DNA of 64,000 nucleotides from Paradevosia shaoguanensis (GCF_016801025.1 NZ_CP068983.1:3030501-3094500); one strand, 5' to 3'; positions 18,217-26,639 are shown, counted from the stretch's first letter. Made by a program: numbers and translations. Notes: generated by a model not told the origin, from the letters alone.

Positions 18217-19371
18217 ATGACTGAAGCCATCGTCCCGTCTTCGGGCGTTCTCCTCGGCCGCGCCCGCGTGCCGGGGTTCGACCATCCCCGCGTCATCACC
18301 GTCCGCGACGGGATCGTTCTGGACATTACCGCCAAAGGCGCGGCGACGTCGCGCGATATCTGCGAGCGCTCCGATGCGGCCGCCCATGTGAAGTCGGCAC
18401 CGGGAAAAGCGATCGGGTCGCTCGCCGACATTCTCGCCAACAGCGAGGCGGCAAAATCCGATGCGTCCAGGCCGTCACTGCTGTCGCCGATCGACCTGCA
18501 GGCGATCAAGGCGTCGGGGGTGACCTTCGTCGTGTCCCTGCTCGAGCGCGTGATCGAGGAGCAGGCGCGGGGCGACAAGTCGCGTGCCGATGCGTTGCGC
18601 CAGGATATCCTCACGCTGGTCGGCTCGAACCTTTCCGACCTCGTGCCGGGCTCGCCCGCGGCGATGAAGGTCAAGGAATCGCTGATCGCCAAAGGCGTCT
18701 GGAGCCAGTATCTCGAAGTCGGCATCGGGCCGGATGCCGAGATCTTCACCAAGAGCCAGCCGATGTCCTCGGTGGGCTGGGGCGCCGATGTCGGGCTGCA
18801 TCCGGTTTCGAGCTGGAACAATCCGGAGCCGGAAGTGGCGGTGGTGGTAACGAGCGCCGGCCAGATCATCGGCGCGACCTTGGGCAACGACGTCAACCTG
18901 CGTGACGTCGAGGGCCGTTCGGCACTGCTGCTGGGCAAGGCCAAGGACAACAACGCCTCCGCTTCGCTCGGGCCGTTCATCCGGCTCTTCGATGGCGATT
19001 TCACCATCGAGACCATCAAGAGCGCCGAGCTGGCCTTGCGCGTGGAAGGCGAGGATGGGTTCGTGCTCGACGGACATTCGAACATGAGCCAGATCTCGCG
19101 CACTCCGGAATCCCTGGTGGCCGCGACCATCGGACGGCACCACCAATATCCGGACGGCCTGGTGCTTTATCTCGGTACGATGTTCGCCCCGGTCAAAGAC
19201 CGGGATGGGGTGGGAAAAGGTTTCACCCACAAGATCAACGATGTGGTATCCATCTCCACCCCGAGCCTGGGCACGCTGAGAAATCGCGTCCGGCTATCCA
19301 CCGAATGCCCGCCCTGGACCTATGGCGCCAGCCACCTGCTGCGCGACCTGGCCAAGGCGGATTTGCTGTAA
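18217..19371 (+). CDS. Fumarylacetoacetate hydrolase family protein, probable 2-keto-3-deoxy-pentonate dehydratase
   Basis: This 384-residue protein has the FAH-fold C-terminal half: PEPEVAVVVTSAGQIIGATLGNDVNLRDVEGRSALLLGKAKDNNAS is the metal-site region, with the two glutamates of PEPE, and later DGLVLYLGTMFAP and GFTHKINDVVSI. The length and the gene next door (an aldehyde dehydrogenase) resemble Caulobacter XylX, which dehydrates 2-keto-3-deoxy-xylonate to alpha-ketoglutarate semialdehyde. This assignment is inference from family and context. GAGGGG precedes the ATG at 18217, preferred over 18196. It is first in a two-gene operon. Confidence 0.85.
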   Translation: MTEAIVPSSGVLLGRARVPGFDHPRVITVRDGIVLDITAKGAATSRDICERSDAAAHVKSAPGKAIGSLADILANSEAAKSDASRPSLLSPIDLQAIKASGVTFVVSLLERVIEEQARGDKSRADALRQDILTLVGSNLSDLVPGSPAAMKVKESLIAKGVWSQYLEVGIGPDAEIFTKSQPMSSVGWGADVGLHPVSSWNNPEPEVAVVVTSAGQIIGATLGNDVNLRDVEGRSALLLGKAKDNNASASLGPFIRLFDGDFTIETIKSAELALRVEGEDGFVLDGHSNMSQISRTPESLVAATIGRHHQYPDGLVLYLGTMFAPVKDRDGVGKGFTHKINDVVSISTPSLGTLRNRVRLSTECPPWTYGASHLLRDLAKADLL

Positions 19372-19389
19372 AACTGACGGAGAGACCCG

Positions 19390-20829
19390 ATGGGCGAAAT
19401 CTTCAAGAACCTGATCGACGGCGAATGGACCGGCGGCGGCGAAAGCAAGAACATCAATCCCTCCAACACCTCGGACGTGATCGGCCTTTATGCGCAGGGC
19501 ACCGTCGAGGACACCAAGCAGGCGATTGCCGCTGCCAAGGCCGCCTTTCCGAAGTGGTCGCGCTCGGGCCTGCTGGAACGTCATTCGATCCTCTCCAAGA
19601 CCGCCCATGAAATCCTGGCGCGCAAGGAAGAACTCGGGCGCCTGCTGAGCCGCGAAGAGGGCAAGACGCTGCCGGAAGGCATCGGCGAAGTGACCCGCGC
19701 CGCGCAGATTTTCGAGTTCTTCGCGGGCGAAGCGCTGCGCCTGAATGGCGAGATCATTCCGAGCGTGCGTCCTGGCGTGGGCGTCGAGATCACCCGCGAG
19801 GCGGTGGGCGTCGTCGGCATCATCACGCCATGGAATTTTCCGATCGCCATTCCGACCTGGAAGATCGCCCCCGCGCTCTGCCATGGCAATACAGTGGTCA
19901 TCAAGCCGGCCGACCTGGTGCCGGGCTCAACCTGGGCCATCGTCGACATCCTCCAGCGCGCCGGCCTGCCCAGGGGGGTGCTGAACCTCGTCATGGGCCG
20001 CGGCTCGGTGGTGGGACAGACGCTGCTCGACAGCCCGGATGTGGATGCCATCACTTTCACCGGCTCGGTAGGGACGGGCAAGCGCGTGGCCGAGGCCTCG
20101 GTCAAGCTCATGCGCAAGTTCCAGCTCGAAATGGGCGGCAAGAACCCGACCATCGTGCTCGATGACGCCGACCTCAATGTTGCTGTCGAGAGCGTGGCGC
20201 AGAGCGCCTTCTTCTCGACCGGCCAACGCTGCACCGCGGCTTCGCGCGTGATCGTGACCGAAGGCATCCACGACAAGTTCGTGGCGGCGCTGACCGAGCG
20301 CGTGCGCAACCTCAAGGTCGACGACGCGCTCAAGAGCGGCACCGAGATCGGGCCGGTGGTGGATGCCAGCCAGCTCAAGCAGGACACCGATTACATCGAG
20401 ATCGGCAAGGGCGAGGGCGCCAAGCTTGTCGTCGGCGGCGAACTGGTGAAGCGCGAGACGGAGGGGTTCTACCTGCAGCCGGCTCTGTTCACCGAGGCGC
20501 ACAACCAGATGCGCATTGCCCGCGAAGAGATCTTCGGGCCGGTGGCCGCCGTGATCCGCGTCAAGGATTACGAGGAAGCGCTGGCGACGGCGAACGACAC
20601 GGAATTCGGGCTTTCCGCCGGCATCGTGACCACTTCGCTCAAGTACGCGACGCACTTCAAGCGCAACGCCGAGGCCGGCATGGTGATGGTCAACGTCCCC
20701 ACGGCAGGCGTCGATTTCCACGTCCCGTTCGGCGGCCGCAAGGGCTCGAGCTATGGTCCGAAAGAGCAGGGCACCTACGCCAAGGAGTTCTTCACGCAGG
20801 TGAAGACGGCCTACACCGCGGCGGGCTGA
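19390..20829 (+). CDS. Aldehyde dehydrogenase, probable alpha-ketoglutarate semialdehyde dehydrogenase
   Basis: This 479-residue NAD(P)-dependent aldehyde dehydrogenase has ITPWNFPIAIPTWKIAPAL, the cofactor-binding ITFTGSVGTGKRV, the general base in QLEMGGKNP and the nucleophile Cys281 in STGQRCTAAS. EEIFGPVAAVIRV and GMVMVNVPTAGVDFHVPFGGRKGSS close the fold; the last motif is typical of alpha-ketoglutarate semialdehyde dehydrogenases. It lies 18 bases after the FAH-family gene, with GGAGAG before the ATG. Together they would turn a 2-keto-3-deoxy-pentonate into 2-oxoglutarate. No sugar dehydrogenase or sugar-acid dehydratase is nearby. Confidence 0.92.
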   Translation: MGEIFKNLIDGEWTGGGESKNINPSNTSDVIGLYAQGTVEDTKQAIAAAKAAFPKWSRSGLLERHSILSKTAHEILARKEELGRLLSREEGKTLPEGIGEVTRAAQIFEFFAGEALRLNGEIIPSVRPGVGVEITREAVGVVGIITPWNFPIAIPTWKIAPALCHGNTVVIKPADLVPGSTWAIVDILQRAGLPRGVLNLVMGRGSVVGQTLLDSPDVDAITFTGSVGTGKRVAEASVKLMRKFQLEMGGKNPTIVLDDADLNVAVESVAQSAFFSTGQRCTAASRVIVTEGIHDKFVAALTERVRNLKVDDALKSGTEIGPVVDASQLKQDTDYIEIGKGEGAKLVVGGELVKRETEGFYLQPALFTEAHNQMRIAREEIFGPVAAVIRVKDYEEALATANDTEFGLSAGIVTTSLKYATHFKRNAEAGMVMVNVPTAGVDFHVPFGGRKGSSYGPKEQGTYAKEFFTQVKTAYTAAG

Positions 20830-20913
20830 ATCGGTAAAATTTGAAGACAAATTCGGGGCTCCGAAGCGATGGCTTCGGGGCTCGTTTTGTTTTCGCAGAT
20901 TTGGACGGCAGGT

Positions 20914-21147
20914 CTCCCTCTCCCTTGTGGGGAGGGAACAAGGGTGGGGGTGCCGAGGGCTCGGAGTATTGGGCTCTCCCCCACCCTCTATCCCTCCCCA
21001 CAAGGGGGAGGGAGGAGTTGCGCGGGCGGGATTTGGGGCTCACCCCCTCCCTAGCCCTCCCCACAAGGGGGAGGGTGGGTGTTTTTGGCGAAATCGAGCA
21101 GCAAACTCCACCCTCCCCCTTGTGGGGAGGGTTAGGGAGGGGGAGGC
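20914..21147. repeat. Four copies of a GC-rich palindromic intergenic repeat
   Basis: Four copies of a roughly 38-base element lie between the aldehyde dehydrogenase gene and phnF. Each holds a 21-base near-palindrome around TTGTGG or CCACAA: 20916-20936 (forward), 20992-21012 (reverse), 21055-21075 (reverse) and 21111-21131 (forward). A G- or C-rich tail (such as GGGTGGGGG) is on one side. The copies form two head-to-head inverted pairs, so the region can fold into large cruciforms or hairpins. A related copy is at 31812-31832. They look like REP/REPIN-type elements. They fill the 331-base gap and may also end transcription from both sides. Confidence 0.85.
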
Positions 21148-21160
21148 CAAGGGCTCGATC

Positions 21161-21904
21161 TCACTCCGCGTTCACCACCAGCTCCACCCGATCCGCGGCA
21201 AACCTTGTCATCGTGTATTGGAACGGCACCCCGTCCTGGTCGCGGTTGACGTAGGTGCCGACGAGCAGCACGGCGCCGGGGGCGAGGCCCATCTGGTGGC
21301 TTTCCGAGGACTCGGCGTATCGGGCGGAGATGCGGGTTTCCTGGCGGGTGTAGTCGGTTACGCCGGCGCGGTTAAGCGAAGCCGTCATCGAGCCCAGCTC
21401 GCGGAAATCGTCGGCGAGACTGGGGAATCGGGAGGCGGGGCCGGTCCAGGTGGTGGCGCGGGTGAGGGGGCGGCCGTCGGCGAAGGAGAGGCTTTCCATG
21501 CGCAACACGCGGGTTGCGGGTGTGAGGCCCAGGGCTTTGCTGATGGGGAGCGGCGCGGGCTCGACGCGGTACTCGAGGATTTCGCCGTGGACGTCGCTGG
21601 CCTGGCCGGCGAGGCCGGCTGAGAAGCGGGTGCGGCGGCCGATGGGGTAGCTGAGCCGCCGTGCGGCGTGGACGAAGCGGCCGCGGCCCTGTTCGGCGCG
21701 CACGATCCCTTCTTCCTCCAGCACGGCGAGGGCGCGGCGCACGGTGTGGCGGTTGACGTCGAAGCGGGCGGCCAGCTCGCCTTCTGTGGGGAGCTTGCCG
21801 CCATCGATGAACTTGCCGCCGTTGATGTCGAGCCGGATGTCATCGGCCACGCGCCGCCAGAGGGCGACTCCACCGCTCTTGTCGAGACTCTTTTCGCCTG
21901 TCAT
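21161..21904 (-). CDS. phnF: Phosphonate metabolism transcriptional regulator PhnF, GntR/HutC family
   Basis: This 247-residue protein has an N-terminal GntR winged helix (ALWRRVADDIRLDINGG, LPTEGELAARFDVNRHTVRRALAVLEEEGIVRAEQGRGRFV) and a C-terminal UTRA ligand domain (RVLRMESLSFADGRPLTRATTW, ARYAESSESHQMGLAPGAVLLVGTYVNRDQDGVPFQYTMTRFAADRVELVV). It is divergent from phnG, the classical PhnF position, and should repress the C-P lyase operon, probably through the inverted repeat in the shared promoter. The frame runs up to 22087, but that overlaps phnG; the ATG at 21904 is chosen. Confidence 0.95.
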   Translation of the reverse strand: MTGEKSLDKSGGVALWRRVADDIRLDINGGKFIDGGKLPTEGELAARFDVNRHTVRRALAVLEEEGIVRAEQGRGRFVHAARRLSYPIGRRTRFSAGLAGQASDVHGEILEYRVEPAPLPISKALGLTPATRVLRMESLSFADGRPLTRATTWTGPASRFPSLADDFRELGSMTASLNRAGVTDYTRQETRISARYAESSESHQMGLAPGAVLLVGTYVNRDQDGVPFQYTMTRFAADRVELVVNAE

Positions 21905-21949
21905 TCTTGCTTCACAATACCAGCCTATCAGGGGCTTTGCAGCATATAG

Positions 21950-21969
21950 TTGTCTAGTGAAATAGACAA
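21950..21969. promoter_or_regulatory. PhnF operator candidate
   Basis: TTGTCTA-GTGAAA-TAGACAA is a perfect inverted repeat with 7-base arms. It lies between phnF and phnG and ends 12 bases before the phnG start. The site has the size and GTCTA/TAGAC half-site style expected of HutC-type GntR regulators. Binding is inferred. Confidence 0.75.
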
Positions 21970-21981
21970 GTGGAGGGCCGA

Positions 21982-22443
21982 GTGGCCGAAGCGAGTTTGA
22001 AGAGCGAACGCGACGCCGAGCGGCAGCGGGTGATGGCGGCCCTGGCCGCGGCGCCGACGCGCGCATTGGCGCAGATTTGGGATGCATGGGCCGACAAGCC
22101 CGAGACGCAGCGCGTGCGTGGGCCGGAGACCGGCCTCGTGATGGTGCGCGGACGGACAGGCGGCGGCGGTTCCCCGTTCAATCTGGGTGAAGCGACGGTG
22201 ACGCGCGCGACTGTGCGGCTTTCGACTGGCGAGATCGGGCATTCCTATGCGCTCGGGCGCGACGGCGAGAAGGCCGTGGTTGCGGCTACGCTCGATGCGC
22301 TCTGGCAGACCGGGGCGCGGCAGCGCGTGATGGATGCGGTGGTGGCGCTGGAGCAGGCGGCTTTGGACGCCGACGAACAGCGCCGGGCCGAGACGGCGGC
22401 GACGCGCGTCAATTTTTTCACCATGGTGCGCGGAGAGGATTGA
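21982..22443 (+). CDS. phnG: Phosphonate C-P lyase system protein PhnG
   Basis: PhnG is part of the PhnGHIJ core complex that couples ATP to a phosphonate and cleaves the C-P bond. This 153-residue protein has the family pattern RVMAALAAAPTRALAQIWDAW, RGPETGLVMVRGRTGGGGSPFNLGEATVTRATVRL and GHSYALGRDGEKAVVAALDAL-like sequence. The GTG at 21982 is chosen because GGAGGG stands 5 bases upstream; another in-frame GTG at 21970 overlaps the operator. Its stop overlaps the phnH start (TGATG). Confidence 0.95.
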   Translation: MAEASLKSERDAERQRVMAALAAAPTRALAQIWDAWADKPETQRVRGPETGLVMVRGRTGGGGSPFNLGEATVTRATVRLSTGEIGHSYALGRDGEKAVVAATLDALWQTGARQRVMDAVVALEQAALDADEQRRAETAATRVNFFTMVRGED

Positions 22444-23039
22444 TGGACAATCTTGTGCTCGATGGCGGGTTCGCGGACCTCGTCAAGGATTCCCAGTCGG
22501 TGTTCCGCACAGTGATGGATGCGCTCTCGCGTCCGGGCCTGAAGCAGCCGATCCACGTGGATGCGGCCCCGCCCGCACCGCTGTCGCCGGAAGTTGCGGC
22601 GATTGCGCTGACGCTGGCCGATCACGACAGCCCGGTATGGCTGGACGAGACGCTGGCGGCGTCCGAGGCGGTTGTCGCGTGGCTCAAGTTCCATACCGGC
22701 GCGCCGATCGTCAGCGATCCGCGCGAGGCGGACTTCGCGCTGGTGACGGGGTGGGCGACGCTGCCCAAGCTCGATGCGTTCGGCATCGGTACCGATGAGT
22801 ATCCCGATCGGTCCACGACGGTGGTGCTTGCCGTGGAAGGGTTCGACGGCGCGGACCGTACGATCACCGGCCCCGGCATCAAGGATACCGGGACGCTGAC
22901 CATCGCCGGGATCACCGGGGATTTCATCGCGCAATGGGCGCTCAACCGGGAGCTGTTCCCGTGCGGCGTGGATGTGGTGTTCGCGGGCGCCGGCCAGGTG
23001 GTCGGGCTGCCGCGGACGACGCGGATCGTGGAGGCTTAA
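22443..23039 (+). CDS. phnH: Phosphonate C-P lyase system protein PhnH
   Basis: This 198-residue core subunit of the C-P lyase complex has GGFADLVKDSQSVFRTVMDALSRPG, ALTLADHDSPVWLD, LVTGWATLPKLDAFGIGTDEYPDRSTTVVL and GPGIKDTGTL, all standard PhnH patterns. ATG overlaps the phnG stop. A GGAGAGG site lies 4 bases upstream. Confidence 0.95.
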   Translation: MDNLVLDGGFADLVKDSQSVFRTVMDALSRPGLKQPIHVDAAPPAPLSPEVAAIALTLADHDSPVWLDETLAASEAVVAWLKFHTGAPIVSDPREADFALVTGWATLPKLDAFGIGTDEYPDRSTTVVLAVEGFDGADRTITGPGIKDTGTLTIAGITGDFIAQWALNRELFPCGVDVVFAGAGQVVGLPRTTRIVEA

Positions 23040-24155
23040 ATGTACGTTGCCGTTAAGGGTGGCGAAGCCGCCATTGCCAATGCCCACAAGCTCCTGGCCG
23101 ATCGCCGCCGTGGTGACCGTTCGGTGCCGGCGCTGCGGATCGACCAGATCGTGGAACAACTCGGGCTGGCCGTCGACCGCGCCATGGGCGAGGGTTCGCT
23201 CTATGACCGTGAACTCGCCGCACTCGCCATCATGCAGGCGCGTGGCGACCTGATCGAGGCGATCTTCCTCGTGCGCGCCTATCGCACGACGTTGCCGCGC
23301 TTCGGCTATTCCAACCCCATCGATACCAGCGCCATGCTGGTCGAGCGCCGCGTTTCGGCGACGTTCAAGGACCTGCCCGGCGGGCAGGTGCTGGGGCCGA
23401 CCTTCGACTATACGCATCGCCTGCTCGATCCCGAGCTGGCTGTTGGCGCCGATGTGGCCGAGCCGGACTTGCAGGATGCCGGTGACCCGGCCATGCCGCG
23501 CGTCACGGACCTGCTGGCCCATGAAGGGCTGGTGGAGCCCGATACCGGGTTCGGCAATGAAGGGGCGGAAGATCGCGAGATCGGCGATTTGACCCGCGAG
23601 CCGCTGCAATTCCCGCTCGACCGCGACCTGCGCTTGCAGGCGCTGGCGCGGGGCGACGAAGGGTTCCTGCTGGCGCTCGGCTACTCGACGCAGCGCGGCT
23701 ATGGCCGCACGCACCCGTTCGTCGGCGAAATCCGCATCGGCGAGGTCGAGGTGGAGCTGGAGGTGGCCGAACTCGGTTTTCCGCTCAAGCTCGGGCGCAT
23801 CCGCGTCACCGAGTGCCAGATGGTCAACCAGTTCAAAGGCTCAGCCAATGTGCCGCCGCAGTTCACCCGCGGCTATGGGCTGGTGTTCGGGCAGGCCGAG
23901 CGCAAGGCCATGGCCATGTCGCTCTGCGACCGGGCGCTGCGGGCTCGCGAACTCGATGAGGACATCGTGGCGCCGGCGCAGGACGAGGAATTCGTTATTT
24001 CCCATTCAGACAACGTTCAGGCGACCGGTTTCGTCGAGCATCTGAAGCTCCCGCACTACGTGGATTTCCAGGCCGAACTCGACCTGATCCGGCGGCTGCG
24101 GGCCGAGCACGATGCGCGCGTGGCGCAGGACGAGATGCAGGAGGCGGCCGAATGA
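23040..24155 (+). CDS. phnI: Phosphonate C-P lyase system protein PhnI
   Basis: PhnI is the nucleosidase-like subunit which, with PhnGHL, makes ribose 1-alkylphosphonate 5-triphosphate from ATP. This 371-residue protein starts MYVAVKGGEAAIANAHKLLADRRRGD and has MGEGSLYDRELAALAIMQARGDLIEAIFLVRAYRTTLPRFG, GYSTQRGYGRTHPFVGEIRIGEV and GYGLVFGQAERKAMAMSLCDRAL, all family signatures. The length is normal. It begins directly after the phnH stop and overlaps phnJ by 4 bases. Confidence 0.97.
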   Translation: MYVAVKGGEAAIANAHKLLADRRRGDRSVPALRIDQIVEQLGLAVDRAMGEGSLYDRELAALAIMQARGDLIEAIFLVRAYRTTLPRFGYSNPIDTSAMLVERRVSATFKDLPGGQVLGPTFDYTHRLLDPELAVGADVAEPDLQDAGDPAMPRVTDLLAHEGLVEPDTGFGNEGAEDREIGDLTREPLQFPLDRDLRLQALARGDEGFLLALGYSTQRGYGRTHPFVGEIRIGEVEVELEVAELGFPLKLGRIRVTECQMVNQFKGSANVPPQFTRGYGLVFGQAERKAMAMSLCDRALRARELDEDIVAPAQDEEFVISHSDNVQATGFVEHLKLPHYVDFQAELDLIRRLRAEHDARVAQDEMQEAAE

Positions 24156-25036
24156 ACGGCGCGATCGCGAACTACAACTTTGCCTATCTCGACGAACAGA
24201 CCAAGCGCATGATCCGCCGGGCGATCCTAAAGGCGATCGCCATTCCCGGCTACCAGGTGCCGTTCGCCAGCCGCGAAATGCCGATGCCCTATGGCTGGGG
24301 CACGGGCGGCGTGCAGGTGACGGCGGCGGTGATCGGGCCCGATGACGTGCTCAAGGTCATCGACCAGGGCGCGGACGACACCACCAATGCCGTCTCGATC
24401 CGGGCGTTCTTCGCCAAGACCGCCGAGGTGCGCACCACCACGCACACCAAGGAAGCCACGATCATCCAGACGCGCCACCGCATCCCGGAAGTGCCGCTGA
24501 CCGAGGGCCAGATCCTCGTCTACCAGGTGCCGATCCCCGAGCCGTTGCGCTTCCTCGAGCCGCGCGAGACCGAGACGCGCAAGATGCATGCGCTTGAGGA
24601 ATATGGGCTCATGTACGTCAAGCTCTACGAGGACATCGCCAAGCACGGCGAGATCGCCACGACCTATGCCTATCCGGTCAAGGTCGAGGGCCGCTACGTG
24701 ATGGACCCGTCGCCGACGCCCAAGTTCGACAATCCCAAGATGCACATGACCGGGGCTCTGCAGCTCTTCGGGGCAGGGCGCGAGAAGCGGATCTACGCCG
24801 TGCCGCCCTATACCAACGTGGTCAGCCTCGACTTCGAGGATCACCCGTTCGAGGTGCAGAAGTTCTCCGAGCCTTGCGCGCTGTGCGGGGCGACGGGCGT
24901 CTATCTCGACGAGGTGGTGCTCGATGACAAGGGCGGGCACATGTTCGTGTGCTCGGACACCGACCATTGCGAGGACCGGCGTGAGCACGGCCATCGCGGC
25001 GCCCTGGCGGGCCATGACCTTGAGGCTGCGCAATGA
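24152..25036 (+). CDS. phnJ: Alpha-D-ribose 1-methylphosphonate 5-phosphate C-P lyase PhnJ
   Basis: PhnJ is the radical SAM enzyme that breaks the carbon-phosphorus bond. This 294-residue protein has all four conserved cysteines, at 242, 245, 267 and 273 (CALC, FVC, DHC), matching the spacing known for Escherichia coli PhnJ (241, 244, 266, 272), which form the iron-sulfur site and the catalytic thiol. The N-terminal NYNFAYLDEQTKRMIRRAILKAIAIPGYQVPFASREMPMPYGWGTGG and the ARG...VPPYTNVVSLDFEDHPF parts are canonical. It overlaps both neighbours by 4 bases. Confidence 0.98.
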   Translation: MNGAIANYNFAYLDEQTKRMIRRAILKAIAIPGYQVPFASREMPMPYGWGTGGVQVTAAVIGPDDVLKVIDQGADDTTNAVSIRAFFAKTAEVRTTTHTKEATIIQTRHRIPEVPLTEGQILVYQVPIPEPLRFLEPRETETRKMHALEEYGLMYVKLYEDIAKHGEIATTYAYPVKVEGRYVMDPSPTPKFDNPKMHMTGALQLFGAGREKRIYAVPPYTNVVSLDFEDHPFEVQKFSEPCALCGATGVYLDEVVLDDKGGHMFVCSDTDHCEDRREHGHRGALAGHDLEAAQ

Positions 25037-25809
25037 GTGACGAACCCCTGCTCCGGGTGACCGGGCTTTCCAAGTATTACGGCTCGCGGCTGGGCTGCGC
25101 CGATGTGAACTTCGAGCTCTATCCGGGCGAAGTGCTGGCCATCGTAGGCGAAAGCGGCTCGGGCAAGACGACACTGCTCAACTGCCTCTCGACCAATCTC
25201 GAGCCGACTTCGGGCCTCGCCGAATACCGGATGCGCGATGGCGTGTGGCGGAACCTCTATGAGCTGTCCGAAGCCGAGCGTCGGTTCCTGATGCGCACGG
25301 ACTGGGGCTTTGTGCACCAGAACCCGGCCGATGGCCTGCGCATGACTGTCTCGGCCGGCGCCAATGTCGGCGAGCGGCTGATGGCGGTGGGCGAGCGGCA
25401 TTATGGCCGCATCCGCGATACGGCCATCGACTGGCTGGGGCGCGTCGAAATCGCGGAGGATCGTATCGATGACCAGCCGCGCGCCTTTTCGGGCGGCATG
25501 CGGCAGCGGTTGCAGATTGCACGCAACCTCGTGACCAATCCGCGGCTGGTGTTCATGGACGAGCCGACCGGTGGCCTCGACGTATCGGTGCAGGCGCGCC
25601 TGCTCGACCTGTTGCGCTCGCTGGTGGGCGAACTTGGGCTGGCGGCGATTGTAGTGACCCACGACCTCGCCGTGGCGCGCCTGCTTTCACACCGCATGAT
25701 GGTGATGAAGGGCGGGCAGGTGATCGAGGCGGGGTTGACCGACCGCGTGCTCGACGATCCGCGCGAGCCTTACACCCAGTTGCTGGTTTCTTCGATTTTG
25801 CAGGTGTGA
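25033..25809 (+). CDS. phnK: Phosphonate C-P lyase system ATP-binding protein PhnK
   Basis: This 258-residue ABC-type ATPase associates with the C-P lyase core complex. It carries Walker A GESGSGKT, signature FSGGMRQRLQIARNL, Walker B RLVFMDEP and the switch histidine VVTHDLAVARL. The inserted stretch with MRTDWGFVHQNPADGLRM is typical of PhnK. It is translationally coupled to phnJ and followed 2 bases later by phnL. Confidence 0.96.
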   Translation: MSDEPLLRVTGLSKYYGSRLGCADVNFELYPGEVLAIVGESGSGKTTLLNCLSTNLEPTSGLAEYRMRDGVWRNLYELSEAERRFLMRTDWGFVHQNPADGLRMTVSAGANVGERLMAVGERHYGRIRDTAIDWLGRVEIAEDRIDDQPRAFSGGMRQRLQIARNLVTNPRLVFMDEPTGGLDVSVQARLLDLLRSLVGELGLAAIVVTHDLAVARLLSHRMMVMKGGQVIEAGLTDRVLDDPREPYTQLLVSSILQV

Positions 25810-25811
25810 AG

Positions 25812-26516
25812 ATGAGCGCACTTCTTCAAGTCAAAAGCGTCGCCAAGACCTTCACCATGCATCTGCGCGGTGGCGTGGTGCTGCCGGTGGTCGACAATGT
25901 CGACTTCGAGGTCAATGCCGGCGAGTGCGTGGTACTCGGTGGGCCGTCCGGGGCGGGCAAGAGCTCGATCCTCAAGATGGTCTACGGCAATTACGGCGTG
26001 GATAGCGGCGAGATCCTGCTGATGCACGAGGGCGAGCCGGTGGACCTGGCCTCGGCCTTGCCGCGTACTGTGCTGGCGCTGCGGCGCGACACGATCGGCT
26101 ATGTCAGCCAATTCCTCCGCACCGTGCCGCGCGTGTCGGCCCTGGACGTGGTGGCCGAGCCGCTGGTGGTGCGTGGAGTCGATCACGAGGCGGCCCGGGC
26201 CAAGGCGCAGGAATTGCTGGCACGGCTCAACCTGCCGGAGCGGCTGTGGGCCTTGCCGCCGGCGACGTTCTCGGGCGGCGAACAGCAGCGCGTGAATATT
26301 GCGCGCGGGTTCATCACCGACCATTCGGTGCTGCTGCTGGACGAGCCGACGGCTTCGCTCGATGCGGCCAACCGGACGATCGTGGTCGAGATGATCGCCG
26401 AGAAAAAGCGCGCCGGAACGGCGATGCTCGGGATTTTCCATGATGAGGATGTGCGCAACGTGGTCGCGGATCGGATCGTGGATGTGACCGGGTTTGCGGC
26501 CAGGAAAGCGGCTTGA
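25812..26516 (+). CDS. phnL: Phosphonate C-P lyase system protein PhnL
   Basis: This 234-residue second ABC-type ATPase of the system shows Walker A GPSGAGKSS, TIGYVSQFLRTVPRVSALDVVAEPL, signature FSGGEQQRVNIARG, Walker B SVLLLDEPTASLD and a histidine in GIFHDEDV. PhnL works with PhnGHI in the first step, displacement of adenine from ATP by phosphonate. The ATG at 25812 is preferred to a GTG 6 bases earlier that overlaps the phnK stop. It is the last gene of the first phn run. Confidence 0.96.
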   Translation: MSALLQVKSVAKTFTMHLRGGVVLPVVDNVDFEVNAGECVVLGGPSGAGKSSILKMVYGNYGVDSGEILLMHEGEPVDLASALPRTVLALRRDTIGYVSQFLRTVPRVSALDVVAEPLVVRGVDHEAARAKAQELLARLNLPERLWALPPATFSGGEQQRVNIARGFITDHSVLLLDEPTASLDAANRTIVVEMIAEKKRAGTAMLGIFHDEDVRNVVADRIVDVTGFAARKAA

Positions 26517-26554
26517 GGTCGCGGGGTGGTCATCAGTCTATCCGCCTACTCGAT

Positions 26555-26639
26555 CTTCCCCGGCCGCAGAGCCGGGGCCCACGGATACCTCCACTCGAGT
26601 GGAGCGGTGCAATAGGCCCCGGGTCTGCGCCCGGGGAAG
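26555..26639. repeat. Nested palindromic element downstream of phnL
   Basis: Two 25-base GC-rich blocks at 26555-26579 and 26615-26639 are inverted copies of each other with two mismatches; each is itself a small CCCCGG...CCGGGG hairpin. Exactly in the middle lies a perfect 16-base palindrome, CTCCACTCGAGTGGAG (26589-26604). The whole is an 85-base symmetrical structure. It resembles intergenic mosaic or REPIN-like elements of Rhizobiales and fills much of the gap before the acyltransferase gene. Confidence 0.8.

Noticed and set aside
21898-21915. Possible Pho box before phnG
   Set aside because: CTGTCAT fits one half, but the next unit at 11 bases, GCTTCAC, matches only 4 of 7 positions, and the site overlaps the phnF start codon.
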